Shown one piece after another: positions 7,222 to 15,262 of a stretch of DNA of 37,988 nucleotides (positions within the stretch are counted from its first letter, which is position 1; every line of letters begins with the position of its first letter). The DNA lies in NCBI GenBank assembly GCA_024644015.1, contig JAHELV010000039.1:1-37988 (forward strand). The letters run 5' to 3'. The translations under genes were made by a program, and so were the position numbers. The notes under the pieces are model-generated. The model worked only from the letters and a program-made list of their open reading frames with translations. It ran no database searches and had not been told where the DNA came from. The DNA is from Nitriliruptorales bacterium. Its GTDB lineage: Bacteria; Actinomycetota; Nitriliruptoria; Euzebyales; JAHELV01.

Positions 7222-8718
7222 TCAGCGCCCCAGTCCGATCCAGGTCGTCTTGAGCTGGGTCAGATGATCGAACGCGTGCAGCGACCGGTCGCGCCCCCCG
7301 AAGCCAGACGCCTTGTAGCCGCCGAACGGGGTTGCCAGGTCGCTGACTTCGAACGTGTTGACCCACACCGTGCCGGCGCGCAGCTCTCGAGCCACGCGGT
7401 GGGCGCGCGTGACGTCGCTCGTCCACACGGCTGCGGCCAGCCCGTAGTCGGTGTCGTTGCCGAGCGCGATGGCGCGGTCAGGCGAGCCGTCGAACCGGTG
7501 CACGGTGAGGACCGGACCGAAGATCTCGTCGCGGGCGATGCGCATCCGGTTGTCGACCCCGGCGAAGACCGTCGGCTCGACGTAGTAGCCGCCGGCAACC
7601 GGCTGCGCGGTGTGGCCGCCAAGTGCGACCGTCGCCTCGCGTTGCCCGAGATCCAGATAGCCGCTGACCCGCTCATGCTGCTCGGCGCTGACGATTGCGC
7701 CCATCGTGGTCTGCGGGTCCAGCGGGTCACCCGGCTGCAGTGCGGCGGCCGTCTCGGCGATGCCGGCCAGCAGCCTGTCCTCGATCGAGGCCTCGACCAC
7801 GAGCCGCGAGCCGGCATGGCAGGTCTGGCCTGCGTTGTAGAAGATGCCCCAGGCGATTGCGTTCGCGGCCGCTTCGGGGTCCGGGCAGTCGGCGAACACG
7901 ACCTGTGGGCTCTTGCCGCCCAGCTCCAGCGCCACCTCCTTGAGGTTGGATTCGGCCGCGTACATCAGGAACCGCCGGCCGACAGCGGTCGAACCGGTGA
8001 AGGCGATCGCGTCGACCAGAGGATGGCGACCCAGCGGCTCGCCCGCCGACGGGCCGTCGCCCGGCACGACGTTGAGTACGCCGTCGGGCAGTCCGGCCTC
8101 TGCGGCCAGTCCGCCGAGCAGCAGCGCCGACAGTGGCGACTGCTCGGCCGGCTTGAGGACACACGTGTTGCCGGCGGCCAGCGCGGGCCCGATCTTCCAC
8201 GCCGCCAGGATCAGCGGGTAGTTCCAGGGCACCACGGTGCCGACGACACCGATCGGCTCGCGGCGCACCAGGGCCAGCGCGTCGGGACCCGTCGGCGCGA
8301 CCTCGTCGTAGATCTTGTCGACCGCCTCGGCGTACCAGCGGATCGTGTTGGCGCACCCGGGCACGTCAGTGCGCAGCGCATCGGCGATTGGCTTACCGAC
8401 GTCGACCGATTCGAGCAGTGCGAGCTCGTCGCGGTGCGCCTCGATCGCATCGGCGAACCGCAGCAGCGCCCGCTTGCGCGATCGTGGCGACCGGTCCCGC
8501 CAGCGACCGTCGTCGAACGCCTGGCGCGCCGCGGCGACGGCCGCATCCACGTCAGCCGCGTCGCAGTTGGGCACCTCTGCCACTGTCGTGCCGTCTCGTG
8601 GACTGGCATCGACGAACGTCACGTCGCTGCGCGGTTGCTGGTAGTCGCCGTCGATGAACGGCCGGACCTCCGGGTTCAGCGTTTCGGCGCGCTCCACCCA
8701 GCTCGTCGCTGCTGCCAT
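7222..8718 (-). CDS. NAD(P)-dependent aldehyde dehydrogenase, betaine-aldehyde/amino-aldehyde type
   Basis: 498 residues, full family length. Catalytic residues are all present: Asn166 (VVPWNYPLILAAWK), Lys189 (CVLKPAEQSP), Glu265 (VALELGGKSP) and nucleophile Cys300 (YNAGQTCHAGSRL). EIFGPVLTVHRFD and a C-terminal GGYKASGFGGRD block also match. The closest characterised families oxidise betaine aldehyde, gamma-aminobutyraldehyde or related amino aldehydes. The gene follows five genes for a quaternary-amine ABC transporter on the same strand, supporting betaine aldehyde as substrate. P5C or a general aldehyde cannot be excluded. GGCGGAG lies upstream of the ATG as a ribosome-binding site. The 80-base gap to the upstream gene contains TACGCT on the minus strand (8784-8779), a weak internal -10 candidate. 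Confidence 0.9.
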   Translation of the reverse strand: MAAATSWVERAETLNPEVRPFIDGDYQQPRSDVTFVDASPRDGTTVAEVPNCDAADVDAAVAAARQAFDDGRWRDRSPRSRKRALLRFADAIEAHRDELALLESVDVGKPIADALRTDVPGCANTIRWYAEAVDKIYDEVAPTGPDALALVRREPIGVVGTVVPWNYPLILAAWKIGPALAAGNTCVLKPAEQSPLSALLLGGLAAEAGLPDGVLNVVPGDGPSAGEPLGRHPLVDAIAFTGSTAVGRRFLMYAAESNLKEVALELGGKSPQVVFADCPDPEAAANAIAWGIFYNAGQTCHAGSRLVVEASIEDRLLAGIAETAAALQPGDPLDPQTTMGAIVSAEQHERVSGYLDLGQREATVALGGHTAQPVAGGYYVEPTVFAGVDNRMRIARDEIFGPVLTVHRFDGSPDRAIALGNDTDYGLAAAVWTSDVTRAHRVARELRAGTVWVNTFEVSDLATPFGGYKASGFGGRDRSLHAFDHLTQLKTTWIGLGR

Positions 8719-8798
8719 GGCCTCGCTCCGCCTTCCCTCACGCGCCCAAGTCTGACACCCGTGCGCTCCGCGGGACCAAGCGTAGGGGCCGGGTCCGG

Positions 8799-9857
8799 TT
8801 ACTCGGGCAGCAGGCCGTTGTCCACGAGGAACGACTGCGCCACAACCTCGGGCGATTGGCCGTCGGACGACACCCGTTTGTTCATCTCGGTCACGGCCTG
8901 CTGGGTCAGCGCTCTGGCGATCGGGTCGAACAGTGCGTCGAGCGCCTGGCCGTACTCGCGGTAGACGTCCTCGGTGAACACGGGCGCAGCGTTGTAGACC
9001 GGGAAGTACCCGCGGTCGTCTTCAAGGACTCTGAGTCCCAGCGCCGCGATGCGCCCGTCGGTCGTGAAGACCTCGCTGAAGTTGCACGGGTCGCGGCTGG
9101 CAGCCGCCGAGTAGACGACACCTGCGTCGAGCGTGGTGACGTGGTCATCGGGGAACTCGTATCCGTACGCGTCCTCCATCCCCTGCAGCCCGTCGATGCG
9201 GGACCCGAACTCGCGCTCGACGCACAGCGTGGCCCGGTCTGGTCGCTCGTCGACGACTGCGCCCAGGTCGCTCAACGTCCGGGGGTTGCCCAGGTCGCCC
9301 GCCGCCTCCTCCACGAACGCGATGCCGTACGTGTTGTTGAACGGCGCTGGGTCGGTCCACACGACGCCGTTGGCCCGATCGGCGGCTTTGACCCGTCGCC
9401 ACTGCTCCTCGTCGTCCGTGATGGCCGCGGGCCTGTCGAGATGGACCAGCCAGCCGACGCCTGTGTACTCCCAGTAGTGGTCGATTTCGCCACCGGTCAA
9501 CGCGGCACGGACGGCTTCGGTGTCGCCCAGGCCAATCCGGTCGGTGACGTCGGCGCCGGCCGCCTGCAGCGCCAGCTTGGATATGGCGCCGAGCACGAGC
9601 TGCTCGTCGTAGTCCTTTGACGCGACCGTGATGTCGGCCCCGACCAGCGACGCCGTGCCGGCCGGCTCGGCGCCGTCACCGCGCTCGCCGGATGCCGCGG
9701 GCGACGCGGGGTCCAGGCCGGCACCGGAACCTGTATTCCGTTCGTCGGCACTGCACGCGCCTGCGAGTACTGAGAGCGCCACCGCGACCGCGATCGTGCA
9801 CCGCAGCGGACGTCGCACCGGCGGTCGTCGGGCCGTTCTGGCGTGACCCTCAGACAC
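8799..9857 (-). CDS. Quaternary-amine ABC transporter substrate-binding lipoprotein (second copy)
   Basis: 352 residues from the GTG at 9857, which overlaps the permease stop. A longer start at 9923 would run further into the permease. A basic N-terminus, a hydrophobic segment and the lipobox LAGAC (Cys35) indicate a lipoprotein anchored outside the membrane. The mature part is the OpuAC/OpuCC-type glycine-betaine/choline-binding fold: ITVASKDYDEQLVLG at the start, YWEYTGVGWLVHLD, NNTYGIAF and FSEVFTTDGRIAAL. Aromatic residues in these blocks are candidates for the cage that holds a trimethylammonium group. It is a diverged paralogue of the protein at 12564-13559, sharing the same block order. 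Ligand specificity (betaine, choline, carnitine, ectoine) cannot be read directly. Confidence 0.88.
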   Translation of the reverse strand: MSEGHARTARRPPVRRPLRCTIAVAVALSVLAGACSADERNTGSGAGLDPASPAASGERGDGAEPAGTASLVGADITVASKDYDEQLVLGAISKLALQAAGADVTDRIGLGDTEAVRAALTGGEIDHYWEYTGVGWLVHLDRPAAITDDEEQWRRVKAADRANGVVWTDPAPFNNTYGIAFVEEAAGDLGNPRTLSDLGAVVDERPDRATLCVEREFGSRIDGLQGMEDAYGYEFPDDHVTTLDAGVVYSAAASRDPCNFSEVFTTDGRIAALGLRVLEDDRGYFPVYNAAPVFTEDVYREYGQALDALFDPIARALTQQAVTEMNKRVSSDGQSPEVVAQSFLVDNGLLPE

Positions 9858-10668
9858 CCTTCGGGCGCAGGTAGCGCTCGGCGACGGCGGCCATGAAGTC
9901 GATGGCCAGCGCGAGCAGCGCAACCAGGGCGCCGCCGATGAACACCGCGACGTCCTTCTGCAGTTTCAGGGCCGAGTTGATCGTCTCGCCGAGCGCGCCG
10001 CCGCCGATCAGGAACGCCAGCGCGGCCATGCCGACGTTGATGATCAGTGCGGTCCGGACACCCGCGATGATCACCGGCACCGCCAGGGGGAGCTCGATCT
10101 TGCGCAGGACCTGCATCTTCGCCATCCCCATGCCGCGAGCCGCCTCGATCGTCGGCTTGTCGACCTGGTCGAGTCCGACCATGGTGTTGCGCAGCACCGG
10201 CAGGATGGCGAAGACGGTCAACGCGACGATGGTGGTCCGGGTGCCCTGCCCCATCAGGACGAGGAACAGGATGATGAGCCCGTACGCCGGAATCGCCTGA
10301 CCCGAGCTGGCGAGCGTCAGGATCGGACCGGCGTACCTGCGCAACGCCGGCCTGGTGAGGGCGATGCCGACGGGGATCGCGAGCGACACGACGAACACCG
10401 TCGACCAGAACGTGATGAAGAGGTGCTCGCGGAACTGTGTGAACAGCCCGTCGAACTCGAGGATCCGCGCGGTCGTCGGGTCGAACTCGGCGGTCGTCCA
10501 CGCGAAGACGACGCCGAGCAGCAGGATCAGGAAGATCGCGGGGGTGATCAGCAGTCCGATGCGCTGCTGGAAGGCCTCGTCGACCTTGGGTACCGCCGCC
10601 TGCTCCTCGGCGCGCGGCGCCGGCGTCTCGGCACCGGTTGGGACGGTTGGTTCGACGACGGTGGTCAT
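9850..10668 (-). CDS. Quaternary-amine ABC transporter permease (second permease)
   Basis: 272 residues. After a Pro/Ala-rich cytoplasmic N-terminus, membrane helices lie near residues 38-58, 85-105, 113-140, 146-160, 200-228 and 238-262. The BPD-transporter EAA loop is present as IEAARGMGMAKMQVLRKIELPLA, the contact site for the ATPase. This is the OpuAB/OpuCB-type inner-membrane subunit. The ATG overlaps the stop of the ATPase gene by ATGA, so synthesis is coupled. With the permease at 11835 it likely makes a heterodimeric pore. The downstream lipoprotein gene starts within its last codons. Confidence 0.92.
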   Translation of the reverse strand: MTTVVEPTVPTGAETPAPRAEEQAAVPKVDEAFQQRIGLLITPAIFLILLLGVVFAWTTAEFDPTTARILEFDGLFTQFREHLFITFWSTVFVVSLAIPVGIALTRPALRRYAGPILTLASSGQAIPAYGLIILFLVLMGQGTRTTIVALTVFAILPVLRNTMVGLDQVDKPTIEAARGMGMAKMQVLRKIELPLAVPVIIAGVRTALIINVGMAALAFLIGGGALGETINSALKLQKDVAVFIGGALVALLALAIDFMAAVAERYLRPKGV

Positions 10669-11822
10669 GGTGACATCGCCCCCGCCTCCGCCTGTCGTTG
10701 GCGTTCAGCCAGCTGCATCGCCGCGAGGAACTCGGTCAGGTCCTCGATGCGGATGACGCCGCGATAGGCGCCATTTTCGTCGACGCAGCACGCTGAGCTC
10801 GCGGCCGACTGGAGCATGAGCTCGAGGGAGTCACGTAGCGTGTTGTCGGGTCCGACCACGGCCTTGACCGGGTGGCCCGCGCTCTCGAAGGCGCTGCCGT
10901 TGCCAACCCACTCCTGGTTGATCCAGCGGCGGGGTTGCCCGTGCTCTGTCACGACGATCCAGCCGTCCGAGGAGGCGGCGATGGCGCGCCGGGCGTCGTC
11001 CGCGGTCGCACTCGCCTCGACCGACGGGATCCTCTCGGGCGTGATGTCGCTGGTCCGCTTCAGGTTGAGCCCCTTGAGGATCGCGCCCTTCCCCAGGAAG
11101 TCCGAGACGAACTCGCTGGTGGGATGCGCGAGGATCGCCTCGGGTGTGTCGTACTGGGCGATGCGCGACTGCTCCTCGAGGATCGCGATGCGGTCTCCCA
11201 TCTTGATCGCCTCGTCGATGTCGTGCGTGACGAACACGATCGTCTTGTGCAACTCGTCCTGCAGGCGCAGGAACTCGTTCTGCAGCCGATCGCGTGTGAT
11301 CGGGTCGATCGCGCCGAACGGCTCGTCCATCAACAGGACATCGGGATCCGCACCAAGTGCCCGGGCCACGCCGACGCGCTGCGCCTGCCCGCCCGAGAGC
11401 TCCTTGGGATAGCGGTCACGGTAGACCGCCGGGTCCATGCCTACGGTCTCGAGCAACTCGTCGACCCGCGTGGAGATGCGATTGGAGTCCCAGCCGAGCA
11501 GCGCAGGCACCGTCCCGATGTTCTGGGCGATCGTCCGGTGCGGGAACAGGCCGATCTGCTGGATGACGTAGCCGATCCTCCGACGCAGCTTGTCGGCATC
11601 GACGTCGGTCACGTCCTCACCCTCGAAGATGATCCGCCCGCCGGTCGGTTCGATCATGCGGTTGATCAGCCGCAGCGTCGTGCTCTTGCCGCAGCCCGAC
11701 GGGCCGACGAGCACAAGCACCTCTCCCGCGGGGATTTCCATATCGAGCTCGGCGACGGCCGGCACGGTGGCGCCGGGATACGTCTTCGACACCCCGTCGA
11801 GGTTGATGAGTGCGTCGGTCAT
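10665..11822 (-). CDS. Quaternary-amine ABC transporter ATPase with C-terminal CBS domains
   Basis: 385 residues. ABC ATPase motifs: Walker A GPSGCGKST (40-48), Q-loop VIQQIGLFPH, signature LSGGQ (142-146), Walker B VLLMDEP (162-168) and the switch histidine in FVTHD. After residue 260 come two CBS modules, ending with YRGVIRIEDLTEFLAAMQ. In OpuA-type transporters, CBS pairs sense ionic strength or cyclic-di-AMP and gate uptake during osmotic stress. That role is known for relatives and inferred here. A ribosome-binding site GAAGGGGA precedes the ATG. The upstream permease stops 12 bases before, and the next permease overlaps by four bases. Confidence 0.94.
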   Translation of the reverse strand: MTDALINLDGVSKTYPGATVPAVAELDMEIPAGEVLVLVGPSGCGKSTTLRLINRMIEPTGGRIIFEGEDVTDVDADKLRRRIGYVIQQIGLFPHRTIAQNIGTVPALLGWDSNRISTRVDELLETVGMDPAVYRDRYPKELSGGQAQRVGVARALGADPDVLLMDEPFGAIDPITRDRLQNEFLRLQDELHKTIVFVTHDIDEAIKMGDRIAILEEQSRIAQYDTPEAILAHPTSEFVSDFLGKGAILKGLNLKRTSDITPERIPSVEASATADDARRAIAASSDGWIVVTEHGQPRRWINQEWVGNGSAFESAGHPVKAVVGPDNTLRDSLELMLQSAASSACCVDENGAYRGVIRIEDLTEFLAAMQLAERQRQAEAGAMSP

Positions 11823-11834
11823 GGTGCGTCCCCT

Positions 11835-12491
11835 TCAGCGAAGCCCGGCGGGCGTGGTCAGTCGCCGGATCAACACGAACATGGCGTCGAAGAGCAGCGC
11901 CAGCAGCACGATGAAGACCGTGCCGGTCCAGATGGCCTCGATGCCGTTCGGCAACCCGAGTCGTGACAGGCCTTCCTTGATGAAGTCGCCCAGTCCGCCG
12001 CCGGCGACCAGGGTCGCGATCGCGGCGATGCCGGCGGTCAGCAGCGACGACACGCGGACGCCCGCGATGATCACCGGCCACGCCAGCGGTATCTGGACCT
12101 GCCACAGGATCTGACGTGAGCTCAGCCCCATGCCGCGCGCCGACTCCATGACCGCCGGATTGACCTCGGACAACCCGGTCACGGTGTTGCGCAGGATCGG
12201 CAGGATCGCGTACATGAACAACGCCACGAACGGCGGCCAGAAGCCCAAGCCGAATACGGGGATGAACAGCACGAACAGCGCCAGCGACGGCAGCGTCAGA
12301 AAGACGCTGGCGGTGGCGAGCGCAAACTCGCGGGCGACCGGCCGGTTGCGTGTCCAGATCCCAAGGCTGACCGAGACGATCGTCGCGGAGACCACGACGG
12401 TGACAAGGTAGATCGCGTGCTGGATCCCCGCCGTGAGGAGGTCGTCCGACTGCCTGCCGATGTACTCGAAGAAGCTGGCCAAGCCGTCCAC
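11835..12491 (-). CDS. Quaternary-amine ABC transporter permease (first permease)
   Basis: 218 residues from the GTG at 12491, which has AGGA nine bases upstream. A longer reading from 12557 would start inside a strong hairpin and add sequence unlike the family, so it is rejected. Helices lie near residues 20-42, 55-80, 85-108, 145-170 and 185-210. The EAA loop reads MESARGMGLSSRQILWQVQI. It is an OpuCB/OpuCD-type inner-membrane subunit. The upstream gene on the same strand is the first substrate-binding protein, separated by a 13-bp stem-loop that probably sets the ratio of binding protein to pore. Confidence 0.9.
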   Translation of the reverse strand: MDGLASFFEYIGRQSDDLLTAGIQHAIYLVTVVVSATIVSVSLGIWTRNRPVAREFALATASVFLTLPSLALFVLFIPVFGLGFWPPFVALFMYAILPILRNTVTGLSEVNPAVMESARGMGLSSRQILWQVQIPLAWPVIIAGVRVSSLLTAGIAAIATLVAGGGLGDFIKEGLSRLGLPNGIEAIWTGTVFIVLLALLFDAMFVLIRRLTTPAGLR

Positions 12492-12521
12492 GCGATCACA
12501 TCCTGTCAATCGTTGGTATGA

Positions 12522-12553
12522 GGGTACCGGAGGCGTCAATGCCTCCGGTACCC
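12522..12553 (-). terminator. 13-bp perfect stem-loop between binding protein and permease
   Basis: GGGTACCGGAGGC (12522-12534), loop GTCAAT, GCCTCCGGTACCC (12541-12553): a perfect 13-bp stem with a six-base loop. There is no U-tract on either strand. It lies 10 bases after the stop of the first lipoprotein gene and 30 bases before the permease start. It is therefore more likely an intercistronic mRNA-stabilising or partial-termination hairpin than a full terminator. Confidence 0.75.
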
Positions 12554-12563
12554 CCAAAAGGCG

Positions 12564-13559
12564 TCACTCGCTGATCAGGCCCTGGTCGATCAGGTACTGG
12601 CGGGCGACATCCGCTGGGTCCTCGCCGTCGCCGTCGACCTGACGGTTGAGCTCCTGCATCGTCTCGATGTCCAGCGGCGCCAGGATGTCCTCGGCGATGG
12701 CGTCGAACACCTCCGGGTTCTGCTGGTACAGCTCGTCGCGGACGTTCATCGACACGTTGTAGAGGATGAAGACACCGGGGTCCTCGACGACCGCCAGTTC
12801 GAGCGCGGGGATGCGTCCGTCGGTGGTGAAGACCTCACCGAAGTCGCAGTTGTTCTGCGCGGTCTCGGTGTAGATGAGGCCGGTGTCGAGGATCTCGACC
12901 TGGCCGTCGGGAATCTCGTAGCCGTACTCCTCCTCGAACAGGATGACGCCGTCGGGGCGCTCTGGGAACTCGGACTCCATGCACACCGTCGCGTCGGGGT
13001 TCTCCTGCAGGTAGGTCGCCATCGCCTGGAGATCGAACGGGCCGCCGTTCGCCTCGGTCAGCTCGGGGCTGGACGCGAAGCCGTACGTGTCGTTGAACGG
13101 CGATCGCCCCAGCCACTGGATGCTGTTCTCCTCGAGATCGGCCTCACGGACCATCTGCGTGAGTTCCTCGGGGTCCTTCGCCGGGTCCTCGTTGCCGAGG
13201 TGCACCGTCCAGCCGGTTCCGTTGTACTCCATGTACACGTCGATATCGCCGGACAGCAGCGCCGAGCGGGCGACGTTGGTGCCGCCGAGGTTCACCCGGT
13301 CCTCGACGGTGGCGCCGGCGGCCTCGAAAGCCTGCACCATGATCTGTCCGAGCACGAGCTGCTCGGTGAAGTCCTTCGACCCGACCGCGATGTCGGTGCC
13401 GGACAGGTCGTACTGCGCCAGCCCCTCACCTCCGCCGGCTGCCTCCGTACCGCCGGTGTCGCTGCTCGCACTGTCGTCGCCACCACCGCAGGCGGCCAGC
13501 GCGAGCACCAACGCAACGAGCAGGATCACAGGTCTCGACCAGGACGAATGTCTGAACAT
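12564..13559 (-). CDS. Quaternary-amine ABC transporter substrate-binding lipoprotein (first copy)
   Basis: 331 residues with signal peptide and lipobox LALAAC (Cys24), then a Gly/Ser linker. The OpuAC/OsmF-like domain starts IAVGSKDFTEQLVLGQI, followed by YMEYNGTGWTVHLG, FNDTYGFASS, FGEVFTTDGRIPALELA and a C-terminal helix pair. These blocks parallel those of the second lipoprotein, so the two are paralogues. The gene leads an eight-gene minus-strand operon: transporter, aldehyde dehydrogenase, a 49-residue gene, alcohol dehydrogenase. A strong ribosome-binding site GAGGAG lies five bases before the ATG. Binding of glycine betaine, choline or a related compatible solute is inferred from family and context. 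Confidence 0.93.
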   Translation of the reverse strand: MFRHSSWSRPVILLVALVLALAACGGGDDSASSDTGGTEAAGGGEGLAQYDLSGTDIAVGSKDFTEQLVLGQIMVQAFEAAGATVEDRVNLGGTNVARSALLSGDIDVYMEYNGTGWTVHLGNEDPAKDPEELTQMVREADLEENSIQWLGRSPFNDTYGFASSPELTEANGGPFDLQAMATYLQENPDATVCMESEFPERPDGVILFEEEYGYEIPDGQVEILDTGLIYTETAQNNCDFGEVFTTDGRIPALELAVVEDPGVFILYNVSMNVRDELYQQNPEVFDAIAEDILAPLDIETMQELNRQVDGDGEDPADVARQYLIDQGLISE

Positions 13560-13881
13560 CGCTACTCCTCAGTTGTGGGGCACACACGACACCGGAGTCG
13601 CGCAGGTCTCTGCGACCGCGCCGGCCCACAATGCTCGAAGTGCAGCCGCCTTCTTCTGTCAACGTCCGTGCGAGCGCGGGGTCGGTTGTCAGGCTGGCGA
13701 CCGAACCCGGGTGCACGATGCGCAACGGATGCGCCCGCGAACCGCGCTATGACAACGGTAGCAGACCACGCACGCCCAACGGTAGACCCGTTTTCGGCCC
13801 GCGGCCGACGCCCCGCAACCGCGTCGGGTGCGGCCTACAGTGGCGGGCCGACGGTGTGTCTTCGAAAGGGGCCGTTGGGCT
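13560..13881. promoter_or_regulatory. 322-bp divergent intergenic region
   Basis: This gap separates the minus-strand transporter operon from the plus-strand MacA-like gene. I see no gene in it. CAACGGTAG occurs twice (13753-13761 and 13777-13785), 24 bases start to start, and could be a paired operator. A minus-strand TTGACA (within 13657-13664) is a possible -35 for the transporter operon but lacks a well-spaced -10. TACAGT (13836-13841) is a plausible plus-strand -10 for the adaptor gene. Confidence 0.4.
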
Positions 13882-15255
13882 GTGACCATCGGTGGGTCGT
13901 CGTGGCGGCGTCGGGCGCTGTGGCTGGTGGTGGTGCCGACTCTGGCGCTGTCGTGCACGGCGGATGACACCCCGATCGTCGAGACCGCGCCGGTCGGCAC
14001 CGGCCGCGTTACACAGACCATCTCGGCACCCGCCGTGGTCCAGGCGGCGGATCGGCAGCCGGTCACCGCGTCGGTCCCGGGCGTCGTCGCCGAGCTGAGC
14101 GTCGCTGACGGCGACATGGTCGAGGCGGGTGACCTCGTGGTCCGCCTGGTCAGCGACGAGGTCGAGCTCGCGCTCGAACAGGCACAGGCGGCGGAGGCCG
14201 CGTTGAGCGCAGCGCCCAGCGGTGTGCAGATCGCGCCGCCGGGCGACGCGGCGGTGACGGCGGCACGTGAGTCGGTCTCGGGCCTCGACGCAGACGTCAC
14301 GCCCGATCTCGCACGGGCCCGCCGCAAGGCCGACGCGATCGCCGACCGCGACGAGCGGGCACGTGCGCAGGAGACCATCGCGCTGCTCGAGCGCGCCTAC
14401 CGAGACGTGCGCGCCGCGCTGCTGGACGCCGGCCGCACTGCGGCCGCGCAGCAGAACGCGGTCGCGGCGTCGTTCACCAGCGCACTCGACCAGGCGCTGG
14501 CGCGGGCGACCGCCGGGCAGGCCGCCCAGGCCGCCAACGCTGCGGACGCGGCTGCCGCGCGGGCCGACGATCTGGAGCTGGTCGCACCCTTCGACGGCGT
14601 CGTCCAACTGGGCCGCGCCGCAACGGCGCCTGCGCCGGCGCTCCCCGACGACGTCGGCGCGGCCGGCGCGCTCGCGGGCGGGTTGGGTGCACTCGACACC
14701 CAACAGGGGGGCAGCCTCAGGGTCGGCAGCCTCGTCTCGGCCGGACAGACGATCTTTGTCGTGTTCGACCTGTCGGAGCTGTTCGTCATCGCCGACGTGG
14801 ACGAGATCGACGCCCCACAGCTGGCCGTCGGTCAACCCGTCGAGGTGCTGCTCGACGCCTTCCCGGACCGGACGTTCGCCGGCGAGATCACGTCGGTCGC
14901 GCTGGAGGCACAGGTCAGCACAACCGGAGGGGTGGCATATCCCGCGCGCGTTGTCCTGCTCGATGTGCCCGAGCAGGACGGGCCCCGGTTGGGCATGACG
15001 GCAAGCGCCGAGATCACGACCGACACGGTGCGGTCGGATGTCGTGGTGCCGGCCCGTGCGGTGGTGCGTCGCGCGGGCGGTCCTGCGGTGTTCGCCGTCC
15101 GCGACGGCCGTGCGGTGCTCGTGCCGGTCGAGGTCGACGCGCTCGGTGAGGAGCGGGCCGCGATCCGGGCGCCCCAGCTGCGACCTGACGATCGCGTGAT
15201 CGTCTCCGGCTACGAGGATGTGGGCGATCAGGATGCCGTCCGCACGGACTCCTGA
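13882..15255 (+). CDS. MacA/HlyD-type periplasmic adaptor lipoprotein
   Basis: 457 residues from the GTG at 13882, which follows GAAAGGGGCC. A short basic N-terminus, a hydrophobic stretch and the lipobox LALSC suggest a lipoprotein outside the membrane. A first half-lipoyl block (VPGVVAELSVADGDMVEAGDLVVRL) is followed by an Ala-rich helical hairpin (about 90-225) and the second half-lipoyl block (LVAPFDGVVQL). Then come a beta-barrel domain (LFVIADVDEIDAPQLAVGQ) and a membrane-proximal domain with VVPARAVVRR. It is the adaptor for the ATPase and permease that follow directly. Relatives export peptides, lipoproteins or antimicrobials. The substrate here is unknown. Confidence 0.88.
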   Translation: MTIGGSSWRRRALWLVVVPTLALSCTADDTPIVETAPVGTGRVTQTISAPAVVQAADRQPVTASVPGVVAELSVADGDMVEAGDLVVRLVSDEVELALEQAQAAEAALSAAPSGVQIAPPGDAAVTAARESVSGLDADVTPDLARARRKADAIADRDERARAQETIALLERAYRDVRAALLDAGRTAAAQQNAVAASFTSALDQALARATAGQAAQAANAADAAAARADDLELVAPFDGVVQLGRAATAPAPALPDDVGAAGALAGGLGALDTQQGGSLRVGSLVSAGQTIFVVFDLSELFVIADVDEIDAPQLAVGQPVEVLLDAFPDRTFAGEITSVALEAQVSTTGGVAYPARVVLLDVPEQDGPRLGMTASAEITTDTVRSDVVVPARAVVRRAGGPAVFAVRDGRAVLVPVEVDALGEERAAIRAPQLRPDDRVIVSGYEDVGDQDAVRTDS

Positions 15256-15262
15256 CGGCGTG

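Noticed and set aside
6889-8964. 691-codon plus-strand open frame opposite the alcohol and aldehyde dehydrogenase genes
   Set aside because: It lacks any family feature, is rich in Arg/His/Gln/Val low-complexity sequence, and lies antisense to genes with complete catalytic motifs. High GC makes long antisense frames common.
11835-12557. Longer permease start at 12557
   Set aside because: It begins in the sequence just outside and runs through a perfect 13-bp hairpin, and the added residues do not resemble the permease family. A GTG at 12491 has a good ribosome-binding site.
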